From assembly GCA_039519185.1 (NCBI GenBank), contig CM076851.1:98949531-99013530 (forward strand): a stretch of DNA of 64,000 bases, in the 5' to 3' direction. The notes under the pieces were generated by a model, which did not search any database, was not told the DNA's origin, and saw nothing but the letters and a program-made list of their open reading frames with translations. Positions 1 to 11,140 of this stretch are shown piece after piece; the stretch's first letter is position 1; every line of letters begins with the position of its first letter. Position numbers and translations under genes: made by a program. This DNA comes from Astragalus membranaceus (taxonomy: Eukaryota > Streptophyta > Magnoliopsida > Fabales > Fabaceae).

Positions 1-402
1 CTCTTTATGCTTTTCCTGAATTTAAATTCTTGCATGACCAAACGATGGTTAATTTAGGAAAAAGAATATTAATCGCGAATGACCAAACGGATTAATAGTT
101 TTAGTAAAGGGATTGGTAATTAAGTAAAACAAGGGAATTCAAGTAGGAATTAGACATAGGGGAATCGAAGCTTGCAAGTGAAACCGTGACCCTAGGCCTC
201 TCTCCATCGATTAAATCTAGTAATTTAATTATTGTTATTTATTTCTTTTTATTTGTTTTCATTACAACTAAATTATTTGTTCGCCTAAACAATAAATAAT
301 CTCGATTAGTTTGGTACATGCTAATTAATCTCTGTGGACACGATAATCTTTTATACTACTTCTGCGAAAGAGTACACTTGCTCTAAGTGTGTTTTTAACG
401 CA
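1..402 (+). mobile_element. Probable 3' end of an old Ty3-gypsy LTR
   Basis: No gene is visible. From about 330 to 402 the sequence has the look of a Ty3-gypsy LTR 3' end: a 'ctctgtggacacgata' type stretch, then 'tactactt', then 'gtacacttgct', ending in CA at 402. The start of the LTR and a target duplication were not found, so this is a remnant at best. The call rests on general resemblance to plant LTR ends and not on a paired copy in this window. Confidence 0.35.
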
Positions 403-1466
403 ACAAGAAGCCTATAAATACAATTCATCTTCTCATTCACAAGTAGACCAGAATTAATCACTTAAAATCACATTTAGAGTTGGTTTCGAAAGAGAGGGAG
501 GAACTTGACAACTTCTTCATTCACCTTCATGCAACTACATTCTGCATAAGGAATGCTATGAGGCGATGCTGCAACATTATTGGGCTGATTCATGCGAAGG
601 AAACTAAATTGTGCATCTTCTACTCTATTTCTTTTCCTTTGTATTTTTCAGTAACATTAACATGATTATTATTTCAGTAATGTTAACCATGAGCTAAACT
701 CTTTTGTAGTTGGGATGTCATAAACTTTGTAATGATCTTTTAATTAGTTTCGTGTTATATATTAATGTTTGCATTTTAGTTCTTGCACGATAATTCTTTC
801 AAATTCATCTCTAGAATTGGCCAACTAAAAGTGAATGCAATTTATAAATTCAGACATGGTTTATAATTGGAACTCAAGAACTAATGTGGATAAGTGTTTT
901 AACAAATGGAACTTTGTAATTTCATGCTCAACCTAGACATAGGCAGCATAGTTCATAGGGTGATACTGTGGGTACCTCATACACATGAGTGAATTTATTT
1001 AGGGCTTAGACATAATGTCCCTTGTAATGAAACTCTGACGATAGTGACTAAAAGGCACACATCAATTGCTACAGCCAATGCTACAACTTCATCTATAACG
1101 CTGTTAAAAGTGACTTATTTAGTGGAGAGCATTCCAACTACCTTCTTAGCATATATTCTAACTCAATTCAACTTGATTGTTTATTTTCTATTATTTCACA
1201 TTCTTGCATTCTGATTTGTGTTACTTAGTTACTTCTCACTAGTAAACTATCAATTTAAACTTAGAAATTAATCCAATCCCTATGGGTACAATCTCAAGTT
1301 ACTATTATATTACTTGTTACGATTGTGTATACTTGCACATACATTGTGTATATATATCAAGCACAACACCCGTGCATACACACGGGCAACATAATATTCT
1401 TGTATAAATAGACTCATACAGAATTTTATTACAAATTTTTTTTAAGTTGATAAGAAATGAAGTTTC
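403..1466. other. Intergenic, no supported gene
   Basis: A TATA-like 'cctataaata' occurs at about 410-420, followed by AT-rich sequence with only short open frames (for example 480-665 on +) that match nothing I recognise. At 1363-1390 there is a short GC-rich palindromic stretch around 'acccgtgcatacacacggg', reminiscent of a mobile-element end, but no partner end was found. Confidence 0.4.
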
Positions 1467-1471
1467 ATAAC

Positions 1472-1837
1472 TGTTCTGGAGTCAACCAGGGGGTCTCATT
1501 AGCAAAACCAGGAGGTGCATCTAGCAAGTGATATGGACCAGCCCACCCGATTCAGCCCATATCCACCTCATGCAAGCCCAATATGCTTGGACGGTCAAGA
1601 TCGACTCTACCCATCCAACGATCCACGAGAGGGCGCGATTTCCTATAAATACAGGCAAACTTTGCCCTGACAAAGGTTGAATCTCTGATCCTTAGTACCT
1701 ACACTCTTATATTCTATATACTGACTTGAGGGTCGGAGTGGCTTGCAGGTACCCCCCCGGGCGCTCACTGACCACCTGCCAGGGCAGCAAGAGACCTACC
1801 AACATCAGCTGACCAAAAAGCTACTCGGTACAGAACA
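1472..1837 (+). mobile_element. Solo LTR of a Tat-type Ty3-gypsy element
   Basis: A 366-bp sequence starts TGTTCTG and ends CAGAACA, an inverted terminal match with the canonical TG...CA. It is flanked on both sides by the 5-bp direct repeat ATAAC (1467-1471 and 1838-1842). It contains a TATA box (tcctataaatac, about 1650-1661). Near 1720-1760 there is a 'ctgacttgagggtcggagtg..caggtacc' stretch, closely resembling the reverse complement of the LTR at 17384-17712. No internal region is attached, so this is a solo LTR left by recombination between two LTRs. Confidence 0.85.
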
Positions 1838-1842
1838 ATAAC

Positions 1843-2617
1843 TTTAGAATATTCTCTTCAATTGACATTTTTAAACGTTAGGAAATACATTTATCAGTAA
1901 TAAAATTATATTAACAACATGTAATATTTTCCCGTTGAAACTCAAAAGCGGAATATAAAATAACTATTCTGACAATGTGTAACTTTCCACCATAAAAAAT
2001 TAATAGTAATGAAATTATAGCAACAACATGTAATGTTTACCCGTTGAAACTAAAAACTAAAATATAATTTTTTTTGACAATATCATGTATTTTCTTGTAG
2101 CGGCTCAAAAGATAAATGGCCACATATAAGAAATAAAAACATTCATGATAGTAGATGGGAGTTGATTAAAAAAATTAAAATAAGAATGAAGCATAGAATG
2201 TGTGAAAGTAAGAAAAAGATAAAAAGGTAAATTAGAGAGATAAAATATATGTTGTGATTCACGCGTGTCAACGAACCTGGAAAAACAAGAACACACAAAT
2301 TGTGGAATAACTGCACAATGCTGTCAACAGTGTCAAGACAGGATATATGAAAACTAAGAAAACAATTAAAGAAAGAGATAAAAGATAGAAAAAATGAACA
2401 CCCAAGATGGTAACCCAATTCAGAGTTAATTCTCCTACTTTGGGGGACAGAATCCGACTTGAAGACTTCACTATATGATCACAAGTTACACCACAAGATA
2501 CATCCAAAGCACTAGGTAATGCTTTCCATGAACCCAATCTCCCAGGTGTTTCCCCACTCACTGATCACTCCAAATGTTTCCCAATGTTTCTGAAATGTGA
2601 TAATGAGCTATCTCTAT
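1843..2617. other. Intergenic, no supported gene
   Basis: AT-rich sequence. A motif around 'acatgtaatatttacccgtt' occurs twice (about 1918-1937 and 2029-2049), about 110 bp apart, suggesting a decayed short duplication. No convincing coding region on either strand. Confidence 0.4.
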
Positions 2618-2625
2618 CCTAAAAC

Positions 2626-3006
2626 CAATGTTTTTAAAACCGGACCGGAGATCAAACCGGCGAGGCCTCCGGTTCATGGTTCAATCGGTTCAACCGGTTC
2701 AACCATGGTTGAACCGGATGAGTAATTTATTAAATAAAAAATAAAAAATATTAAATTTTGGAGAAAAAGGTAAATTTAAAAATAAAAAAATGTATTTCGG
2801 GCGGTTCAATCCGGTTCGGTTTCCGGTTCAAAGCGGTTGAACCGTGGTTCAACCCGGTTCTTCCCCGGTTCGATCCGGTTCTGGGCGGTTCAATAGGACT
2901 GCGGTTCAAATGGGGTTGAACCAACCGGCCGGGGGTCGGTTCAACCGGCCGGTCCGGTTCCCGGTTCAACCGGCCGGTCCGGTCCGGTCCGGTTTTTAAA
3001 ACATTG
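2626..3006. mobile_element. hAT-type MITE, 381 bp
   Basis: The terminal inverted repeats begin CAATGTTTTTAAAACCGG on the left and CAATGTTTTAAAAACCGG on the complement of the right end. The element is bounded by the perfect 8-bp direct repeat CCTAAAAC at 2618-2625 and 3007-3014. An 8-bp duplication with a CA-starting TIR fits the hAT superfamily. The interior is GC-rich, made largely of GGTTCAACCGG-like palindromic units, and would fold into a strong hairpin. There is no coding capacity, so transposition would depend on a transposase supplied elsewhere. Confidence 0.9.
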
Positions 3007-3014
3007 CCTAAAAC

Positions 3015-3274
3015 CCCCTAAGGTGGAGCTTTATATAATAGCTCATGACTACCCCAAACTCATACAAGTTTGTTACATCAGTTATAACTAACTAACTAAT
3101 TATAACTAACCCAAACAGAAACAGTTACACCAGCAATAAAAGAAATAATTGTCATAACAGAAACAATAGATCCCCACAATGATGCTGCAGGCGATTCTAT
3201 AGCACCTGATAAGGTCCAGGCAGATTGTATATGATGCTGTAGCACCATAACCCAACAGTATATTTACAATATAT
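3015..3274. other. Intergenic flank of the Tat element
   Basis: AT-rich sequence between the hAT MITE and the left target duplication of the Tat element. It ends in an (AT)n tract at 3267-3279 that supplied the ATATA target. No gene seen. Confidence 0.5.
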
Positions 3275-3279
3275 ATATA

Positions 3280-3609
3280 CGATCGTACCTGATCAATACG
3301 ATGAGTTGCTGCTGTCTGATGATGTTGCTCGGTCGTTGAGATGAGGGACCGAGTTCTGGGTCGCACGCGGGTGGTACCTGCAAAGGCACTCCAACGCTCA
3401 AGTCAGAGGTGCTTCAACGGGCAGGGTCACAAGGTGAGTAAAAAACGTACCTGAAGCCACATGCTAGTGTGGTGTATATACTGTAGACTGCGCAGGAGTT
3501 CTAGTTGTTGCGCTTATTTCGGAGCCGGCCGCGTCTTGCGGAGCAAGCCATGTAATGGGCCGCGCTGGGCCTGTTGGATGAAATTGGGCTTTGAGCCCAC
3601 TCCGGAACA
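3280..3609 (-). repeat. 3' LTR of the Tat element
   Basis: 330 bp, matching 17384-17712 almost throughout. The outermost base is C here but T in the other copy, so the canonical terminus is lost by one transition. The inner end is ccggaaca, complementary to a TGTTCCGG start. A TATA-like tract lies on the minus strand near 3472-3484. Confidence 0.92.
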
Positions 3610-3620
3610 GTTGCCCCCCA
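3610..3620 (-). other. Polypurine tract of the Tat element
   Basis: On the minus strand TGGGGGGCAAC lies immediately before the 3' LTR start, the expected place and composition for the plus-strand priming tract of an LTR retrotransposon. Confidence 0.85.
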
Positions 3621-3940
3621 AGCCTAGGTCGCCTAGGAGCGGGCTAAGGCTTGATTACTTCCCCCCCAGCGTGGTCACAAACGACTGCTCTGGAATGATA
3701 ACTGGTCGGGCGTTAACTGGTCGATTGTTAATTGATCGTCTGTGTGGTCGCTGCCACGCGGCCTGGTCACACGGGGCCAGGTGCTGTCTCGAGTTTGGTG
3801 CCTGACAATCAACCGTCATAAATGCTGATGCGACAGTTACTTTAGTTAGGTGACGTTTAAAGACTCGAGGAGTTTAAGTAATGATGGTACGCGAAGAGTC
3901 GCGCCTCTTCGCTTCCGGCCCATGGTGATAATTGGCCCAT

Positions 3941-4169
3941 TATATATAGGGTTCATGGGGGTTCCTCATTTGCACGTTTCTCCGATTTCTCCGCTCTCGC
4001 AATCAGCTCGCTCGCAATCAGCTCGCTCCAATTCCAGGTAACTACGACCGCTCTTTCTTTATTTGGGCTTTTATGTTCCACCTGGTGGAGGGGGTGTCAG
4101 GTCTGGGGACGACCACGTCGCCCCCTCTCTACGCGCGAGCAAGACCTTGACCGTTATTCCCCTTCACAG
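3941..4169 (+). promoter_or_regulatory. TATA box and spliceable leader of the antisense gene in the Tat element
   Basis: On the plus strand, opposite to the host element, 'tatatatagg' at 3941-3950 is a good TATA box. About 85 bp downstream, 'ccag|gtaac' at 4034-4042 is a plausible 5' splice site. A pyrimidine-rich 'ccccttcacag|g' ends at 4169. Splicing would remove 4038-4169 and place the leader shortly before an ATG at 4240. This supports an independent antisense transcription unit near the 3' LTR. It is inference from sequence signals only. Confidence 0.5.
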
Positions 4170-5642
4170 GTTCATTCTGGCGCGGACCAAACAGACCCGC
4201 CGTATCTCTGGGAGTCCGGTCGTTTCTCTAGCACATAGTATGACTCGACCAGTGGAGCAAAGTTCTATACAAGCCCGGTCGTCCTCTTCTGGCGACGAGT
4301 CTTCTTCTGGGTCTTCAACCCTGAATTGGACTTCCTCTGGTGAATCCGGAACTCGGCCGGACAAACATGGGGCGCCGTTAACTGAGGCTACAGTTAATGA
4401 CACCGCAGAAAGCAACGCACGGGTTGCCAGCGATGAAGGTATTGGCCAGGCCGCGGCCGACGGCACTGCAACGACCGACAGAGGCCAACGAAACGACCAG
4501 CGAGAAGATCCTGAGGTAGCAGCTGCAAAGGACATGTCTTGGGTTTCTCTTAACCTGAGAGGTCAACGTAGCAAAATTCAACAGGGGGGCCAGGACATAG
4601 CGTATCTTGCGACCGGGCTAAACGAAGGATGGAGAATAGAAGGCATGGGAAAAGGGGAAGACGTCGCGGCCTGGACAGATGTGCTAAAATTCACGATGTA
4701 CCGCATCGTTTTCGAACGCATGGGCATAATTCCGCCGTTTACCAGATTCCAACGGCAGGTTTTACGTTATCTTCAGGTCGCCCCCTCACAACTGAACCCG
4801 AACGCTTGGGCATTCTTGCAGGCGTACGAGTATGTTCTTGTAGTTCTGAAACGGCCGGTCTCCGTAAGACTGTTTTTCACATTGTTTGAAATGAGCTACA
4901 TTTATGAGAAAGGCTCCAAGGGCGCTCGTAAGGAAGCGGTTTCGTTCAAAAACCGCTCGACATAGAATTTTTTTTAACCCTTACATGGAATCACTGACGA
5001 CCGGGTGGAAGAGAGAATTCTTTTGGGTCGTTCCAAACTGATAGCCCCGCAAGTGCACGGGTCGTATCGCGTAATAAAAGAGTATCGGTCCACAGGGAGA
5101 GCCTAAGTGATTACCAATTTAATTTTCCAAAGTTGATTAACTGAAGAGAAATGGTTTTAGGAGATGTAAAATTTAGAAATAAAAAAACAATCTCAGGTTT
5201 ATAGTTTCATCACAACAATGAGGAACCAAAATAATTCTTTAGACTATTCAACAATTTATAAGAGTAATATATTTCAAAGACAAGGCAGCGAATATAACTA
5301 ATGTCTCCTTTCGGAGTACAAGAGCGTGTTTTTAACTAACAATCAAGCCTATTCTCATGGTTGATTGTCACCCAAACCCATTAAGCATAACACCTTTATA
5401 ATGTCTCAATAGTTTCAAAACTATTCTCATGTTTTGATTCCCTTGTCTAATTTCATAGTTCCAACATCAATACTTCACCTTTCGGTCCTTCGTTTGATGT
5501 TTAAAATAAGATTTGAAGGACAATAAAATTAGATTGAAATATAAAACAATTTGGAGTGGAGAATAGTCTTGGGAATTATTAGGGACCTATCATTGGATTA
5601 CTCCCAACAACCCAAGACTTTTTATCTACTCACTCATATTAA

Positions 5643-6250
5643 ATATGAGAGAAGAAGAAGAAGAAGAAAAGACATGAAATTAAATAGCGAGAAATAAAAG
5701 AAAGCGGTAAATTGCAAAATCATAAATAGCGGAATTGTAAATGACAAGAAAATAAAAGTGCAAGAAAATAAATAGCAAGGAAAGTAAATGACTTGGAAAA
5801 TAAAAGTGCAAGAAATTAAATAGCAAGGAAAGTAAATGACTTGGAAAATAAATGGGCAAGAAAGTAAATAGCAAGGAAAATAAAGGAGCGAGAAAGTAAA
5901 AGAGCGAGAAATGTAAAGGGCAAGAAAGTAAATAGCAAGGAAAGTAAATGACTTGGAAAATAAAAGGGTAAGAAAGTAAATAGCAAGGAAAATAAAAGAG
6001 CGAGAAAGTAAAAAGCGAGAAAGTAAATAGCAAGGAAAATAAATGACTTGGAAAATGTAAAGGGCAAGAAAGTAAATAGCAAGGAAAATAAATGACTTGG
6101 AAAATAAAAGGGCAAGAAAGTAAATAGCAAGGAAAATAAAAGAGCGAGAAAGTAAAGAGCGAGAAAGTAAAGAGCGAGAAATTAAAGGGGCAATAAAGTA
6201 AAGGAGCAAGAATTAAAAGGGCAAGAAAGTAAATAAACAAGAATCATAAA
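5643..6250. repeat. Tandem A/G-rich array in the left LTR
   Basis: Units built around 'aagaaagtaaatagcaagg' and 'aaaataaatgacttgg' repeat with a compound period of about 46 bp. A (GAA)n run precedes them. The complement reads as long hydrophobic open frames, which are artefacts of the repeat. The matching array in the right LTR (about 8213-8750) is shorter by roughly 60 bp. Confidence 0.85.
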
Positions 6251-6689
6251 AAACATGAAGAGTAAATTGAAGTCATGAACCTTAGAGGAAACATTGTCAT
6301 TGATTTTCTAACAAAATTCAAGCTTCGGTTACAAGTGAGGATCAAGCCTCTATTTATAGGAAAATATGAGGGGCAAAATGGTCCAAAAGAGGAAAAAGTG
6401 GCAAATCAAGTTGGCCAAGGTAGTCATCAAAAAGCCATCCTCAAGTGGACAAAGCACATGAGCAAGTGGTCAAAGCACATGAGTGGAGGGGCAAAATAGT
6501 AAATTACAAGTTTTGCCAAAGATATGGTCATCAACAAGTGGGCAAGGCAAAGCCATCAACAAGTGGGCAAAAATATCCATCAACAAGTGGAGAAAGCATA
6601 GCCATCAACAAGTTGACAAAGGGCTTAGGTTGAAGGCAAAATGGTCAAAAAGAAGAAAAAAATCAAGTTGGCAAAGGCGGCCATCAAAA

Positions 6690-6875
6690 GGTGGCCGTAG
6701 CCAAATTTTCCAGCATTTTGGCGCCCATGGCACCCATGGCGCCCATGCCTGCGCCCTCCTGCGCCAGTTTCTGTGTTGCGCCTGTGTTGCGTTTTTGGCG
6801 CCCATGGCGCCCATGGGTCCCTGTCTTGTGCCAGTTTTGGGTTTTTGGGGCCCTTGGCGCCCATGAGGGTGTCTA
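6690..6875. repeat. GC-rich CCATGG-containing minisatellite in the LTR
   Basis: Short units of the form 'ggcgcccatggc' and 'tgcgcc(agt)' are repeated many times, producing palindromic CCATGG sites. A second version is at 9216-9370 in the other LTR. Both flank sequences are AT-rich, so the composition contrast is sharp. Confidence 0.7.
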
Positions 6876-9800
6876 GTGCCTTAAAAATGCTCCTCCTCAA
6901 ATATTCCCTTTTTTCTTCATTTTAGCTCATATTTTCTCTTTTGCTTCAAAATAAAACCTGAAAATAAAAAGTAAACATTTGCAGTAAAATAGATCAAAAA
7001 TATAATTAAAATACTAAAAAGACTTAATAAAATAACTATTAAAAAGACTCTAAAAATAGACTTATCAAACTCCCCTATGCTTGAACCTTTGCTTGTCCTC
7101 AAGCAAAAACAGTGTAAATCTTTAGGCCAATTCTGAAGGAAAATTATTTTCATATCGAAACCTTAAGTGAACTGTGGGGCAATTCTAACACTTTGGTTTG
7201 AGAGCTACTATTTTGGGCTTCTTGTGGAATCGAGAGACAACTTTAAAGTATCAGTACTCTAGAGAGGATATCAATGTCATCATAGAACCGGTTCCCCAAC
7301 ATTCTTAAGCTTGGGTCCTCCATTTACTAAGACCGGGTCTCAAAGGAGGGTCTTTATACGTTGGGTATTCAAGCATTTTTCTTTTCTTTTTGATTTTATA
7401 TGCTAACCATTTATTTTGACATTTAAAATGCACTAACTTTTGAATTTTTGAGTTGGTTTTGCATATATATATATATATATGTTTTTTTTTGTCTTTTCTT
7501 TGCTTGATACCCCAACTCAGACGTTTTTCTCCAGTAACCGCGCATCTAGTAAATGTCACCAAGAGAACCAGATTACTAGTTTCTTTTCAGTCCCTCTAAT
7601 TGATAGCCCCGCAAGTGCACAGGTCGTATCGCGTAATAAAAGAGTATCGGTCCACAGGGAGAGCCTAAGTGATTACCAATTTAATTTTCCAAAGTTGATT
7701 AACTGAAGAGAAATGGTTTTAGGAGATGTAAAATTTAGAAATAAAAAAACAATCTCAGGTTTATAGTTTCATCACAACAATGAGGAACCAAAATAATTCT
7801 TTAGACTATTCAACAATTTATAAGAGTAATATATTTCAAAGACAAGGCAGCGAATATAACAAATGTCTCCTTTCGGAGTACAAGAGCGTGTTTTGAACTA
7901 ACAATCAAGCCTATTCTCATGGTTGATTGTCACCAAAACCCATTAAGCATAACACCTTTATAATGTCTCAAGAGTTTCAAAACTATTCTCATGTTTTGAT
8001 TCCCTTGTCTAATTTCATAGTTCCAACATCAATACTTCACCTTTCGGTCCTTCGTTTGATGTTTAAAATAAGATTTGAAGGACAATAAAATTAGATTGAA
8101 ATATAAAACAATTTGGAGTGGAGAATAGTTTTGGGAATTATTAGGGACCTATCATTGGATTACTCCCAACAACCCAAGACTTTTTATCTACTCACTCATA
8201 TTAAATATGAGAGAAGAAGAAGAAGAAGAAAAGACACGAAATTAAATAGCGAGAAATAAAAGAAAGCGGTAAATTGCAAAATCATAAATAGCGGAATTGT
8301 AAATAACAAGAAAATAAAAGTGCAAGAAAATAAAAAGCAAGGAAAGTAAATGACTTGGAAAATAAATGGGCAAGAAAGTAAATAGCAAGGAAAATAAAGG
8401 AGCGAGAAAGTAAAAGAGCGAGAAATGTAAAGGGCAAGAAAGTAAATAGCAAGGAAAGTAAATGACTTGGAAAATAAAAGGGCAAGAAAGTAAATAGCAA
8501 GGAAAATAAAAGAGCGAGAAAGTAAAAAGCGATAAAGTAAATAGCAAGGAAAATAAATGACTTGGAAAATGTAAAGGGCAAGAAAGTAAATAGCAAGGAA
8601 AATAAATGACTTGGAAAATAAAAGGGCAAGAAAGTAAATAGCAAGGAAAATAAAAGAGCGAGAAAGTAAAGAGCGAGAAATTAAAGGGGCAATAAAGTAA
8701 AGGAGAAAGAATTAAAAGGGCAAGAAAGTAAATAAACAAGAATCATAAAAAACATGAAGAGTAAATTGAAGTCATGAACCTTAGAGGAAACCTTGTCATT
8801 GATTTTCTAACAAAATTCAAGCTTCGGTTACAAGTGAGGATCAAGCCTCTATTTATAGGAAAATATGAGGGGCAAAATGGTCCAAAAGAGGAAAAAGTGG
8901 CAAATCAAGTTGGCCAAGGTAGTCATCAAAAAGCCATCCTCAAGTGGACAAAGCACATGAGCAAGTGGTCAAAGCACATGAGTGGAGGGGCAAAATAGTA
9001 AATTACAAGTTTTGCCAAAGATATGGTCATCAACAAGTGGGCAAGGCAAAGCCATCAACAAGTGGGCAAAAATATCCATCAACAAGTGGAGAAAGCATAG
9101 CCATCAACAAGTTGACAAAGGGCTTAGGTTGAGGGCAAAATGGTCAAAAAGAAGAAAAAAATCAAGTTGGCAAAGGTGGCCATCAAAAGGTGTCCGTAGC
9201 CAAATTTTCCAGCATTTTGGCGCCCATGGCACCCATGGCGCCCATGCCTGCGCCAGTTCCTGCGCCAGTTTCTGTGTTGCGCCTGTGTTGCGTTTTTGGC
9301 GCCCATGGCGCCCATGGGTCCCTGTCTTGCGCCAGTTTTGGGTTTTTGGAGCCCATGGCGCCCATGAGGGTGTCTAGTGCCTTAAAAAATGCTCCTCGTC
9401 AAATATTCCCTTTTTTCTTCATTTTAGCTCATATTTTCTCTTTTGCTTCAAAATAAAACCTGAAAATAAAAAGTAAACATTTGCAGTAAAATAGATCAAA
9501 AATATAATTAAAATACTAAAAAGACTTAATAAAATAACTATTAAAAAGACTCTAAAAATAGACTTATCACAAACTCGGCCGAGGCTCATCGAGGGATTGC
9601 CCAGATGTCAAAAGATGATCAGGAAGGAACGCCCCTGTTTCCCACGGTGTGGAGTTTTAACCATTTCTCGAAAAAACCGGGCCAGTACGCTTTTAAGGAA
9701 ACAGAACTTGACGACCTGGACAGGGGGACGATCCATAGGCTGAGAAAGATTGCGTCCCTAGTCCCTGAGGGTCGCATCAGGGTCAAAAACATTGTGGATG

Positions 9801-11140
9801 CTCGTGGCAAGAAGAGAGTCAAGGCCGCTCTTGGTTGGTGGTCGCTCGCTTAGTTTGTTTTCTGTCACTTCGTTTTATTTAACTGTTTCTAACCATCTAC
9901 TTTTGCCTTTGCAGTTGACATGGCGAACATGAACGACTTCGACCTCTTGGAACAATGGGCGGCCGAGGATGGTGATGCTTCGCCCGTCCGCGGAATTCCT
10001 GAAGCTCAACCCGGGGGTACGCCCCAACCTGCCGGGATTGGATCTCAGGCCGATCGTCAGACTCCTCGGGCGGGCACACCAGATCAAGCCATTGACCTGA
10101 GCAGCCCACTTCAAAATCAAGAAAGGTCCAAGAGGAATAGGTCGGTCGATCATGGGGGTCAGAACAAGAAGCACAAAAGTGGGAAAAGCCACGGGCACTA
10201 CCGGTCGCCTAAAATCGACCTGCTTGGATTGGGCGATGAGGACTGTGCTCGTTTCAAGGAAGAACCGTTCGAGGTGATGGCCGATGCGATGAAGGCCGCT
10301 TGAATTCTTTTTAAAAAATACCAAGATGGGGAAGCAGGTCGCCTGGAAGGTAGGCGCCTTGCCAATAGATATTCATTGCTTGAAGACGATCTTGTTGATA
10401 AAAATTTTAAACTGAACTCTGCCTTGTCGTTGCTCGCAGAAATGAGGGGTGAGCGGGATGATTTGCTCAGAAAGATGAAGGAACTTAAACCGAGTATCAA
10501 GGCGATGGCGGACAATGAGAAGAAGCTCGATGATGCATAACGCCAACTTGTGGCCGCTGTTGTTGCTCAAACTGCGGCCGAGTCTGCCCTGGACAAGGCG
10601 GTCGTCGACAAGGAAACAGCTGAAAAAGAGGTCGAACACCTCACTTCAAAGAATAAAGAACTGTCGAACCAGGTCGCTGTACTGAAAAATGACCTGGATG
10701 CCGTGGAGGAGGAAAAGAACAAGTTTCGAGGTCGCTACAAAGACGTTCTTGACCGGGCGAAGGGAGCTGCGGAGGGTCAATTTGAGAATGCGGTCCGTCA
10801 GATTAAGCTCCTCTACCCTGATCTGCGGGTCGATCGCGAGATCGTGCAATGCACACATCGTGCGATCGAGCGGCAAATCGTGCGTCCCAAGAAGATGCTG
10901 AAGGGGAAGGTCCTTCAAGAAGAGGCGGTCATCTACCAGGCCCCTAGCGACTCTTAACTTGTAATCTTTTGAATTTTGTAATCTTGGCCCGCCTGCGAGC
11001 GGTGTTTTAATGGGCGCCCTGGCTTCGACCAAGGCGTCCTCGTTTGTACTTGATGACAATTTTTCCATGAACTTTGGCCTATTTAATTACTTATCTGGTT
11101 TAATTGCTCTGTAATTGGATTCAACTCTTTTTTGCTACTC

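Larger units (their letters stand above)
5039..9569 (-). mobile_element. Nested non-coding LTR element with about 2-kb LTRs
   Basis: The LTRs at 5039-7067 (2029 bp) and 7601-9569 (1969 bp) both run TGATAGCC...ACTTATCA, and the flanking duplication is CAAAC at 5034-5038 and 9570-9574. The interior is only 533 bp (7068-7600) and has no coding region. On the minus strand AGGGGAGTT just inside the left LTR is a polypurine tract, which gives the orientation. I could not recognise a primer-binding site at the other end. Each LTR has a minus-strand TATA box (complement of 'ctatttatagg', near 6350 and 8850). The LTRs differ mainly in the copy number of an internal A/G-rich tandem array. It is a LARD/TRIM-like non-autonomous element inserted in the antisense gene of the Tat element. 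Confidence 0.9.
4240..10957 (+). pseudogene. Antisense accessory gene of the Tat element (Transposase_28-like), split and decayed
   Basis: The ATG at 4240 opens a serine/acidic-rich N-terminal region. A globular segment follows (about 4650-4960) with 'PPFTRFQRQVLRYLQ..PSQL' and 'FFTLFEM', resembling the plant 'putative gypsy-type transposon' domain (Pfam Transposase_28). Extra antisense ORFs between pol and the 3' LTR are a known trait of Tat elements. The frame shifts near 4963, continues to 5038, is broken by a nested LTR element, and resumes exactly at 9575 through about 9850. An acceptor-like 'tttgcag' at 9914 precedes 9920-10957, rich in D/E/K and predicted to be coiled coil (about 10340-10900). 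Two in-frame stops, TGA at 10301-10303 and TAA near 10538-10540, interrupt the last part. Both could be C-to-T changes. Function is unknown. Confidence 0.7.

Noticed and set aside
480..665. 61-codon open frame after a TATA-like site
   Set aside because: No ATG at its start, no recognisable motif, and short open frames are expected by chance in this sequence.
5634..6240. Long minus-strand open frames rich in F, L, S and Y over the LTR tandem array
   Set aside because: They translate the complement of an A/G-rich tandem repeat and recur at 8242-8739. There is no domain and no start context.
6483..6866. Plus-strand frames with 'APMAPM' repeats
   Set aside because: Products of the CCATGG minisatellite in the LTR, duplicated at 8982-9456; simple repeat translation.
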